Below are positions 1 through 5,749 of a stretch of 5,749 nt of DNA, in pieces. The translations under genes and the position numbers were made by a program. The stretch comes from Acidobacteriota bacterium (lineage in GTDB: Bacteria > Acidobacteriota > Terriglobia > Terriglobales > Acidobacteriaceae): assembly GCA_021801945.1 (NCBI GenBank), contig JAKABE010000239.1, positions 1 through 5,749 of the forward strand. Reading direction: 5' to 3'. Each line of letters begins with the position of its first letter. Within the stretch, counting starts at the first letter, position 1. The notes below the pieces were generated by a model that saw only the letters and a list, made by a program, of their open reading frames with translations, did not search any database and had not been told where the DNA came from.

Positions 1-548
1 TTTCGGTACTCGCTGGTCAGCGGCGGGATGGCCATGGTTTGCGAATCGCCCGCACCAGTTCCCCACACCAGACGAACCACAACTCTGGCGCCGGGATCGC
101 CGGCTAAATACACCCGCCCTTCGTAAGTCTTTCCGCCCGCCATGCGCAGTTTGGACTGCTGAATGCCGCGCGGCTCAGAACCGGCCAGTTGAATGCGCGG
201 GCTGTGCACGCCCACAAAGGGACGCACTGTATCCATCACCACGCTTCCTTCCGGCCCCACCGGTTTGAACGGCTCGCCTGCAAACCGGCGGAAAAACGAG
301 TTTCTTGGCGCCGGCACGGCACTGGTTATCGCGTTCGCGAACTTTCTATCCGTAAGCATCTCCGCCCACACGCGCGTGGTAGCCGGCTCCTGGTACCCTC
401 CGAAGATCAGCGGCGTAATCGGCTCGCCGATCTTGGCCGCATTGATCGCGACTTCGATCTTTGCTGCCGGATCGGCGAACGCCGTCATCTCTTGTTGCAT
501 TATGGCCGCCCCTGCCGCCGAAGCCGCTAGAAACTCGCGTCGATTCAT
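1..548 (-). CDS. GH51-like alpha-L-arabinofuranosidase paralogue, Tat-exported, N-terminal part only
   Basis: This is an open frame of 182 codons with no stop before the left edge, so the C-terminal part is missing. It starts at 548 with MNRREFLAASAAG, a twin-arginine leader (RREFL at residues 3-7) with a plausible cleavage site after AFA at 23-25. The start is supported by AAGAGGA at 560-554, whose GAGG core lies six bases before the ATG. From residue 31 onward it aligns with the N-terminal region of the complete GH51 gene at 724-2814. Shared blocks are WAEML.DRKF (61-70), RRFAGEPFKPVGPEG (87-101), FVGVHSPRIQL (111-121) and GRVYLAGDPGA (144-154). This is the non-catalytic beta-sandwich and early barrel entry; the catalytic glutamates lie beyond the window. 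Compared with its neighbour, the loop before WAEML is about four residues shorter: FGGYQEPATTRVW replaces the longer GFFSE...TGGLW stretch. The substrate may therefore differ. Assignment to GH51-type proteins is by paralogy; enzymatic activity cannot be judged from this part. Confidence 0.85.
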   Translation of the reverse strand, partial: MNRREFLAASAAGAAIMQQEMTAFADPAAKIEVAINAAKIGEPITPLIFGGYQEPATTRVWAEMLTDRKFANAITSAVPAPRNSFFRRFAGEPFKPVGPEGSVVMDTVRPFVGVHSPRIQLAGSEPRGIQQSKLRMAGGKTYEGRVYLAGDPGARVVVRLVWGTGAGDSQTMAIPPLTSEYR

Positions 549-566
549 TGCCATCCTCTTCCCTTG
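549..566 (-). promoter_or_regulatory. Shine-Dalgarno region of the partial GH51-like gene
   Basis: On the minus strand the bases read CAAGGGAAGAGGATGGCA directly before the ATG at 548. The GAGG core sits six bases upstream of the start, which is close to ideal spacing and fixes the start that exposes the twin-arginine leader. Confidence 0.7.
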
Positions 567-661
567 ATCTTGCGTGGTTCAAGCAAATTCTTTGGGTTTT
601 TCCCTTGAGAAGGACCGCCTCTCCTGTCTTTCCGGCGATGCTGCAAGTCCATAGATTGCGA

Positions 662-708
662 GCGGCGCCGGCGGACCATGCTTGGCGTTCTTCTCTCCGC
701 GGCGCCGC
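662..708 (-). terminator. GC-rich stem-loop after the GH51 gene (terminator-like, no T-run)
   Basis: GCGGCGCCG at 708-700 and CGGCGCCGC at 670-662 (minus strand) are perfect reverse complements, giving a 9-bp all-GC stem with a 29-base loop. It begins 15 bases after the stop codon at 724. There is no run of T after the stem, so it is not a textbook intrinsic terminator. It may protect the 3' end of the upstream message or lower expression of the downstream gene. Each arm contains the palindrome GGCGCC, so local alternative foldings also exist. Confidence 0.35.
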
Positions 709-723
709 CATGCTGCGGCTCAA

Positions 724-2814
724 CTACTGAACCGGCAACTCGTAGATGCTGATGCTGAGCGGGGGAATCTCCATCTTCCCCGGTGCCGCGGTTAAGGTGC
801 TCTTCACGATGTTGACGGCCATCGGCTTCCCAGGCACGTTCTTGGAGGTTATGGCTGGGGCCGCAATGCGCCACAATCTACCTGTTTCCTGAAGATTCAC
901 GCCCTTAAATTTCGTGTTTAACTGCTCAGGTGACTGGCTTGGATTGACCACAGCTACCGTCAGCGCCTTCCGGTTGGCCGTCAATGCCGCCGCCACATCA
1001 AGGGGGTAGGTGGGGCTGCCAGAGGGAACCTTTGGCTTGTCCACATTCACTGTCCCCTGGATATCTGGTTGCGGTGAATCTCCAGTGACAGCCACCGGAA
1101 TGGTTCCAAAGTGATGCCGGTACATCTCGAACATTAACCCGACCAGCGTCACCGTTGACTCAGTCTTGTTGTGGGCGAGCAGTCCACTGAAGGCCGTATA
1201 TCCCGACACAATGAACATGCCCGAGTGCCTGAACATCACCTGTAGCGCCTCGGCGGCGGAGAGGGCTTGGAACGTATCCCCCTCGCCGAATCCGCGTCCC
1301 TCGGACGCGATTCTTCCGGGTACCCATTCGTCAACAGAGACAGGGATCTTGGACATGTCTAGCTTGGGGAAGCGCTTCTGATACTCGGCCCAGGCCTCCA
1401 CCGTGCATTTCATCCGGTTGGGCAACCGGCGCGCTTCGTCCACCAGCGAATCATTTACCGGCACGAACTTCCCCTGCTGCGCGTTGAATGCCTCATCCGC
1501 CCTGGGGTAGAGGTGCTCCGCCAGCGCGTTGAAATAGTTGGAGGAATTTGCCAGCAGACCGCCGTCCCAGTCCGCCAGAGGATCGCCGAAGACGGTGATG
1601 GGCTTCCCGGTGATTGCTTTCCCCGCGCCGGTACTGGACATCTCGGCCGGGTCGGCTCCCGAAGCGATGACGAAGATGCTCGGATCCACCGCTCGCATCG
1701 CTTCCACAACCATGTTTTGCTTGATCTCATACTGGGCCAGAGACATGTGGCCGAGCTGCCAGAAGCCATACATCTCATTGCCCACGTTCCAGAATTTGAC
1801 ATGGTACCGCGTCGGATGGCCGTTGAGCGCCCGAAGATGACCCATGGGCGTGTCCACGGAGCCGTTGACGTACTGGACCTCCTGGGCGGCGGAGTAGGCG
1901 CCTCCCAACCCGTCATTCACGCAAATGTAGGGTTCCATGTGAAGCAGGTGGACCAGGGTCATGTATTCGTCCAGGCCCATGTCGTTCGATTCCAGCGCCC
2001 CCCAGGCGTAGTCGTAGCGCGGCGGACGCGTGTCCGGATCTCCGATACCATCCCGCCAGTTATATCCGGAGGTGAAATTTCCTCCCGGCCAGCGCAGCAG
2101 CGTGGGCCCGATTTGCCGGTAGAGCTCGATCATGTCGGCGCGGAAGCCGTCGATGTTGTCGGCCGGCATCAGGGACACCGCGCCAATATGGAAATCTCCC
2201 TTGCCCGTGCCCGCGATCTCCAGCGTGCCGTCGTCGGTGTCGGCGCCGGCCGTGAAGCTGAGGCGGTATTTCACGTAGTCCCGGCTGGGAGATTGGATCT
2301 GAATCGTCTGGCGGTCGCCGGGATTGGGGCCCCAGATCAGGCTCACGCTGATCTGCGCTCCGGGATCGGCGGCCAAAATCACCCGGCCGCTATACTGCTT
2401 GCCCTTTTCAAGCCCGAGGCCTGCTTGTCGAATGCCGTGCGGCGTGCTGGGGGAGAGCATGATCTCCGGGCTGTGCTCGCCCACGAAGGCGTGTTCGCGG
2501 TCCATCACGACCACATCATCCGGACCGACCGGTCTCCACCGGCCCACGAACCGCCGGCTGTTGGGAGGTGTCTGTATAGGGTCCGAGTTGATGGGATAAA
2601 AGAACTTCCGGTCGCCGAGCATCTCTGCCCAAAGCCCGCCCGTGTACATGTTCATCAGCAGTTCGCTGAAAAAGCCGTACAGGTACGGTGAGATCGGCGC
2701 GCCGGTCTGGCTCGCATCCACCTGCATGGTCAACTGCTGCGCGCTTCCGTTCAGTGCCAGGCCACCGATGGCCGCCGCCGCCATCAACAGAATCGCCAGT
2801 CTTTGCGTCTTCAT
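724..2814 (-). CDS. Secreted GH51 alpha-L-arabinofuranosidase
   Basis: This 696-residue protein is predicted to hydrolyse terminal alpha-L-arabinofuranosyl groups from arabinan, arabinoxylan or similar glycans by the retaining GH51 mechanism. Residues 1-25 form a Sec signal peptide with cleavage expected at GSA|QQ. Residues 30-215 form the N-terminal part, with GFFSELLMN (47-55), WAEMLGDRKF (62-71) and a beta-sandwich-like segment (about 110-215). The (beta/alpha)8 catalytic domain follows: RWPGGNF (241-247), which holds the conserved substrate-contacting Arg and Asn; FWNVGNEMYG (341-350) with acid/base Glu347; AEHLYP (432-437); and SVDEW (493-497) with nucleophile Glu496. The C-terminal beta domain ends in the family-typical PPLSISIYEL. 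The gene is longer than the compact intracellular GH51 enzymes (about 500 residues) because of the leader and the N-terminal domain. It follows the metallo-hydrolase gene by 10 bases, implying co-transcription. All expected catalytic residues are present. The family assignment is firm; the exact substrate is not. Confidence 0.94.
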   Translation of the reverse strand: MKTQRLAILLMAAAAIGGLALNGSAQQLTMQVDASQTGAPISPYLYGFFSELLMNMYTGGLWAEMLGDRKFFYPINSDPIQTPPNSRRFVGRWRPVGPDDVVVMDREHAFVGEHSPEIMLSPSTPHGIRQAGLGLEKGKQYSGRVILAADPGAQISVSLIWGPNPGDRQTIQIQSPSRDYVKYRLSFTAGADTDDGTLEIAGTGKGDFHIGAVSLMPADNIDGFRADMIELYRQIGPTLLRWPGGNFTSGYNWRDGIGDPDTRPPRYDYAWGALESNDMGLDEYMTLVHLLHMEPYICVNDGLGGAYSAAQEVQYVNGSVDTPMGHLRALNGHPTRYHVKFWNVGNEMYGFWQLGHMSLAQYEIKQNMVVEAMRAVDPSIFVIASGADPAEMSSTGAGKAITGKPITVFGDPLADWDGGLLANSSNYFNALAEHLYPRADEAFNAQQGKFVPVNDSLVDEARRLPNRMKCTVEAWAEYQKRFPKLDMSKIPVSVDEWVPGRIASEGRGFGEGDTFQALSAAEALQVMFRHSGMFIVSGYTAFSGLLAHNKTESTVTLVGLMFEMYRHHFGTIPVAVTGDSPQPDIQGTVNVDKPKVPSGSPTYPLDVAAALTANRKALTVAVVNPSQSPEQLNTKFKGVNLQETGRLWRIAAPAITSKNVPGKPMAVNIVKSTLTAAPGKMEIPPLSISIYELPVQ

Positions 2815-2827
2815 CTGTCACCTCTCA
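2815..2827 (-). promoter_or_regulatory. Shine-Dalgarno overlapping the upstream stop codon
   Basis: On the minus strand the junction reads TGAGAGGTGACAG followed by the ATG at 2814. The TGA at 2827-2825 ends the metallo-hydrolase, and its last two bases are part of the GAGAGG ribosome binding site of the arabinofuranosidase. The core lies six bases before the start. This layout is typical of translationally coupled genes in one operon. Confidence 0.75.
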
Positions 2828-3712
2828 TCGTTTTTCGCTATGTGCGGACGCCTGCGGAAGCTGAGCGCCCGGAGCGGCGTTCGAATACCAATCAAGAAGA
2901 CGGACTTCAATTCCGGTGCCGCGAAGCGCGTCTGCGAATAGGCGCGGGTCTTGTCCACGATAGTGATAAGGAATGACGATCTTGGGCCGGAACGCCTTTA
3001 CCGCTGCTGCTGCCTCCTCCGGCGACATCGTATAGGGCAGATTCATCGGTACAAAGGCGACGTCGATGTTGCGCAAGGCGCGCATTTCAGGCGTCCCCTC
3101 CGTGTCGCCGGCAAAATAAAAGTTCTTGCCGCCATAGGAGAGAACATAACCGTTGCCTCGACCCTTGGGATGGTAGGGCGTGCCGTTGGGCATCAAATGG
3201 TGGATGTTATACATCGCCACGGCCGTAATCTTCCAGCCGCGCCATTGGAGGCTTTGGCCATTGGAGAGCACCTTGGCCCTTTTCACCGTCGCCTGCACTG
3301 CGGCGGGAGCTACGATCTCCGTGTGCTGGTCGCTCAATACGGCGATGTCGGCCGCATCCAAATGGTCCGGATGGATGTCCGTGATCAAAATGAGATCGGC
3401 CGGACGCAGTCCGGAAATATTGGCCGGATACGCGGGATCGATGTAGATTGTGTCGCCGCCGGCCTTGATCGTCGCGCAGGCGTGGTAGATCGGCGTGATC
3501 TTGACGGGACCTGCCGAGGTCTCAAAAACCTGCGTCGGCACGGGCTCCGCCATCATGGGGGTCGCTGCGGACCATGCGGCCGGAAGCACCGCCGCCAGGG
3601 CCACCGCAACCATCCGCCATGACAGGCAACTTTGAAGGCTTATGCCGGACAGCAGCCGCTTAGCGGCGCCACCGGGGCATATTTCACTGTACTCGAAGGG
3701 CAAACCTCGCAT
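2825..3712 (-). CDS. Exported metallo-beta-lactamase-fold hydrolase (UlaG-like)
   Basis: This 295-residue protein belongs to the MBL-fold metal-dependent hydrolases of the UlaG/COG2220 type. Visible elements in order are a hydrophobic leader (about 34-55, possible cleavage after MMA at 53-55); HACATI (77-82), the early-strand His region; TDIHPDHLD (111-119), the metal motif; NIHH (169-172); GRGNGYVL (184-191); YFAGDTEGTPEM (199-210), with Asp203 as the probable bridging metal ligand; LPYTMSPEEA (225-234); and IPYHY (247-251) with the final His250. The first His of the usual THxHxDH motif is Asp112. The ATG at 3712 is preceded by AAAGAGGA at 3729-3722, with nine bases between, and an in-frame stop lies just upstream. 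This start gives an unusually long region of 33 residues before the hydrophobic core, so Met34 is an alternative start, though its upstream sequence is poorer. The substrate is unknown. Family members include lactonases and phosphodiesterases. Its operon position suggests a role in handling sugars or their derivatives outside the cytoplasm, which is inference. Confidence 0.85.
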   Translation of the reverse strand: MRGLPFEYSEICPGGAAKRLLSGISLQSCLSWRMVAVALAAVLPAAWSAATPMMAEPVPTQVFETSAGPVKITPIYHACATIKAGGDTIYIDPAYPANISGLRPADLILITDIHPDHLDAADIAVLSDQHTEIVAPAAVQATVKRAKVLSNGQSLQWRGWKITAVAMYNIHHLMPNGTPYHPKGRGNGYVLSYGGKNFYFAGDTEGTPEMRALRNIDVAFVPMNLPYTMSPEEAAAAVKAFRPKIVIPYHYRGQDPRLFADALRGTGIEVRLLDWYSNAAPGAQLPQASAHSEKR

Positions 3713-3894
3713 ACTGTCAAATCCTCTTTCCCCATCTCATGGACCGCTCTTCGCTATCGTGGCGCATTGCCGAGGGACACGCCTTCAGCGTCATGCTGCG
3801 ATCCCTGCATGGCAAGTCTCAGAGCATCCGTTCTCAGAAAGATGCCAAAGAATTCCGAGTCACTGTGCCGAGATACTTCTAAACTACCCAACCA

Positions 3895-3925
3895 TCTATA
3901 AGCAATAGGCCACCTGCACAGTAAA
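3895..3925 (-). promoter_or_regulatory. Weak promoter-like pair upstream of the metallo-hydrolase gene
   Basis: On the minus strand TTTACT (3925-3920) and TATAGA (3900-3895) each match four of six bases of the sigma-70 boxes, separated by 19 bases, which is longer than the optimum of 17. The pair lies in the AT-rich part of the gap, about 180 bases before the metallo-hydrolase start. This is the best candidate I found by eye and it is weak. Confidence 0.2.
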
Positions 3926-3997
3926 TGACTGATACAGCCAATTGCCGAACACCAGCCTTGTCCGTGCTCTTTCAGAGAATCAACCTCCCTGTAATAC

Positions 3998-4031
3998 CCG
4001 GCCGCGCCTGGATGCAACGGGACGCGGCAGG
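3998..4031 (-). terminator. Stem-loop downstream of the esterase (terminator-like, no T-run)
   Basis: CCTGCCGCG (4031-4023) and CGCGGCCGG (4006-3998) on the minus strand pair at eight of nine positions around a 16-base loop, starting 30 bases after the esterase stop. No T-run follows, so intrinsic termination is doubtful. It may be a 3'-end stabiliser or part of a Rho-dependent end. Confidence 0.3.
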
Positions 4032-4061
4032 CCATTCATCTGCCCGAAATTGGCGGTTCGA

Positions 4062-5744
4062 TCAGCTCTGGAGTATCTTGCGCACTTCGCCTTCCGGGTC
4101 ATCGGCCATGCGGCATTGGTTGTCCCAGACCATGGTCTGGTTGCGCTCCGGATCGGACGGCGTCCAGACGAGGCCCGGCTGGTTGGGGTTCCCGGTCTTG
4201 GCGAAGTTTGACCATGCGGTGGCCATCTTCTTGGCCAGCGTCTGTGCCTCAGGCGTGTTGCCGGTTCCCTGCTTGCAGCGCACCGTGTTATCGAAGCAGA
4301 ATTGCAGTTCCGACGTATGCCACGCGCCCGGGACTCCATCCAGGATGGGTGTTTGCCAGCTAAAAAAGTATTGATACACGGGCGCCGCGTGCAGATCATA
4401 CTTCATCTTCGCCATGCGCACGACGTTGCCGCGGAAGATGACTCCGGCAACACCGTAGGACAAGGTGCGGATGGCCTTTTCCGGATGTGCCTTCTTCATG
4501 GCCGCGATCAGCGCGCTGGCCTTGGTGTCTCCCATCACCTTGGCGAGGCTGGCATGCCATTCCGCTTCGGTTGGATTGGAGCGCATGCTGTTGCCCTCTT
4601 CGCTGACCGAGCCGATCAGCATGGGAACATTCTTCGAAATCTCAGGGGCGGCATCCTCAAACGATTTCATGGTGATGACCCGGCCATCGAGGGTCGGCGT
4701 CCAGAAATGCCGGGTTGCAGGCGGCCCTGGGAAAAAGGAGAGGCCTTTGAACGGATTGAACTTCACCGGAACACGATTGGCGGCAGCGTCCAAGGCGGGC
4801 CAATCCACTTTTTGCAGCGCGGTGATGTCATGAGGCGCAATCCCCAGTTCCTTGAGCAACTGGCGGGTAAACTCCTTGCCTTCCTCCCCGCTCGGCATGT
4901 CGCCGCCGCCACCCGATTGCACCGACGCGCGATGGAAGAGGCCCTGGGCTGACGGCATGCCCATCAGACATGTCACCTTGGAGCCGCCGCCCGACTGGCC
5001 GTAGATCATCACCCGGTCTGGATCGCCGCCGAAGTTCGCGATGTTTTCCTGTACCCAGCGCAGCGCCACAACCAGATCGGACATGCCGGCATTGACTGAG
5101 TCCTCATAGGCGGATCCGCCTACCTCCGAGACGTCGAGAAAGCCAAGCCCATTGAGGCGGTGATTCACAGTGACGGAGACCACGTCGTGATACCGCGCCA
5201 GTTGTGCGCCGTCCTGCGAAGGCAGTTCATAGGCCGATCCGAATTCGAATCCTCCCCCATGGATATAGAACATCACCGCGCGGCTGCCCGTCAGGTCCGG
5301 TGTCCAGATGTTCAGCTTGAGCATGTCCTCGCTCTGCCATCCGTCGGTCCAGTCTTGCAGAAAAGTCTGCTCTATCTGGGTCCAGCCGTGGAGGTATTGA
5401 CGGCAGTTCGCCCCGTAGGTCAGCGCAGGGTACTCATCCTTCCACGGCGCCGGAGGTTTGGCCGGCAGCCAACGGTTTTCGCCACCCGTATCTTGCCCAT
5501 AAGGGACACCCTTGAAGGTGTAGACGCCACCGTCCAGAAAGCCGCGCACCTTGCCGTATTGGGTCTTGGCGACCGCCGACAGAGGCGGCGTCGAAACGTA
5601 GCCAGGCTCCTGGCGGGCACCGGTCTTGATGCTGACAGAGGCGTGGGCCGGCCGGCCGAGCGCGGCGGCTGCCCCCGCCGCCGATAGGAGTAAAGCTTCA
5701 CGGCGATCCATTCGAATGCCATTTCCAGAACTTGTCCTCGACAT
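4062..5744 (-). CDS. Tat-exported type-B carboxylesterase
   Basis: This protein of 560 residues (549 from Met12) is an alpha/beta-hydrolase of the carboxylesterase type-B (COesterase, PnbA-like) family, which cleaves carboxylic esters. The leader MDRREALLLSAAG (from residue 12) is twin-arginine-like, with likely cleavage after AHA (33-35). The catalytic domain shows FKGVPYG (77-83), the oxyanion-hole motif HGGGF (162-166), the type-B serine signature from FGGDPDRV to GQSGGG (238-254) with nucleophile Ser251, catalytic acid Glu383 in SEEGNS, and His476 in GAWHTSE. The second type-B signature is degenerate: EDMLKLNIWTP (139-149) has Met where a disulfide Cys is usual. The GESAGG elbow common in the family reads GQSGGG here. 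The start is uncertain: the ATG at 5744 leaves only five bases of upstream sequence, and Met12 (5711) would give a more usual Tat leader but has only a weak GGAA upstream. Release of an ester decoration such as feruloyl or acetyl from arabinose-containing glycans would fit the context but is not shown by sequence. Confidence 0.9.
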   Translation of the reverse strand: MSRTSSGNGIRMDRREALLLSAAGAAAALGRPAHASVSIKTGARQEPGYVSTPPLSAVAKTQYGKVRGFLDGGVYTFKGVPYGQDTGGENRWLPAKPPAPWKDEYPALTYGANCRQYLHGWTQIEQTFLQDWTDGWQSEDMLKLNIWTPDLTGSRAVMFYIHGGGFEFGSAYELPSQDGAQLARYHDVVSVTVNHRLNGLGFLDVSEVGGSAYEDSVNAGMSDLVVALRWVQENIANFGGDPDRVMIYGQSGGGSKVTCLMGMPSAQGLFHRASVQSGGGGDMPSGEEGKEFTRQLLKELGIAPHDITALQKVDWPALDAAANRVPVKFNPFKGLSFFPGPPATRHFWTPTLDGRVITMKSFEDAAPEISKNVPMLIGSVSEEGNSMRSNPTEAEWHASLAKVMGDTKASALIAAMKKAHPEKAIRTLSYGVAGVIFRGNVVRMAKMKYDLHAAPVYQYFFSWQTPILDGVPGAWHTSELQFCFDNTVRCKQGTGNTPEAQTLAKKMATAWSNFAKTGNPNQPGLVWTPSDPERNQTMVWDNQCRMADDPEGEVRKILQS

Positions 5745-5749
5745 TGCGT

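Larger units (their letters stand above)
549..723 (-). other. 175-base spacer between the two GH51 genes
   Basis: No coding frame of credible composition is present. The gap holds a 9-bp all-GC inverted repeat near the end of the upstream gene (listed separately), a 9-base direct repeat TCAAGGGAA (minus strand, 608-600 and 567-559) and the ribosome binding site of the downstream gene. I see no clear -35/-10 pair, so read-through from the upstream gene is possible. Confidence 0.6.
3713..4061 (-). other. 349-base non-coding gap between esterase and metallo-hydrolase
   Basis: No convincing gene was found on either strand. The middle part (about 3830-3960) is clearly more AT-rich than the flanking genes, as expected of a promoter region. 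The gap holds a stem-loop shortly after the esterase stop (3998-4031), a weak promoter-like pair (3895-3925) and the ribosome binding site AAAGAGGA (3729-3722) of the metallo-hydrolase. Its length suggests that the downstream operon of metallo-hydrolase and GH51 genes has its own promoter. Confidence 0.6.

Noticed and set aside
1..548. Possibility that the left gene is a broken duplicate (pseudogene)
   Set aside because: The frame is open for all 182 visible codons with a good start and leader; the missing end is due only to the window edge, so there is no evidence of decay.
559..608. 9-base direct repeat TCAAGGGAA, one copy overlapping the ribosome binding site of the partial GH51-like gene
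   Set aside because: It is short, has only two copies and no symmetry; chance occurrence is likely and no regulator site can be named.
346..723. A 125-codon minus-strand frame bridging the spacer and the start of the partial GH51-like gene
   Set aside because: It overlaps the real gene in another frame, is very Arg-rich, and lacks a ribosome binding site; the frame starting at 548 has both a good binding site and paralogy to its neighbour.
1513..2691. A 392-codon open frame on the plus strand, opposite the GH51 gene
   Set aside because: It lies wholly antisense to a gene with complete catalytic motifs. Its translation is rich in Arg, His and Val with no recognisable domain, as expected of the mirror frame of a high-GC gene.
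2951..3622. A 223-codon open frame on the plus strand, opposite the metallo-hydrolase
   Set aside because: Mirror-frame artefact; the product is Arg/His/Gly-rich without a domain, while the minus strand has clear MBL motifs.
3754..4035. A 93-codon open frame on the minus strand within the 349-base gap
   Set aside because: There is no Shine-Dalgarno before its ATG, the product is rich in Cys and Trp with no pattern, and it overlaps the AT-rich presumed regulatory stretch.
4302..4952. A 216-codon open frame on the plus strand, opposite the esterase
   Set aside because: Antisense to an intact esterase with a full catalytic triad; composition is that of a shadow frame.

Overview
The window is a GC-rich bacterial fragment with one clear coding direction. 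All four supported genes lie on the minus strand, so transcription runs from the right edge to the left. All four products carry export signals: two Tat-like twin-arginine leaders and two Sec-type leaders. The combination of secreted carbohydrate-active enzymes, Tat leaders of the MNRREFLAASAAG type and a GQSGGG type-B esterase suggests a soil polysaccharide degrader. Acidobacteriota (Solibacter or Terriglobia-like) is my best guess, but this is inferred from protein style only; there is no rRNA or other marker in the window.

In order of transcription: (1) 5744-4062 encodes a type-B carboxylesterase with a complete Ser/Glu/His triad and a Tat-like leader. (2) 4061-3713 is a 349-base gap that is more AT-rich than its surroundings; it holds a stem-loop just after the esterase and a weak promoter-like pair, but no convincing gene. 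(3) 3712-2825 encodes an exported metallo-beta-lactamase-fold hydrolase (UlaG-like) whose metal motif reads TDIHPDH instead of THxHxDH. (4) 2814-724 encodes a complete Sec-exported GH51 alpha-L-arabinofuranosidase. It starts 10 bases after the hydrolase stop, with a Shine-Dalgarno sequence that overlaps that stop. (5) 723-549 is a 175-base spacer with a 9-bp all-GC inverted repeat. (6) 548-1 is the first 182 codons of a second GH51-like protein, a paralogue of the preceding gene that carries a Tat rather than a Sec leader and runs off the left edge.

Taken together, the cluster looks like part of a locus for breaking down arabinose-decorated plant or microbial polysaccharide outside the cytoplasm. 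The arabinofuranosidase would release terminal arabinofuranose, and the esterase could remove an ester decoration. The diverged second GH51 may act on a related linkage. The metallo-hydrolase has no obvious textbook role here and is the most intriguing partner. No tRNA, rRNA, CRISPR array, insertion sequence or transposase was seen.
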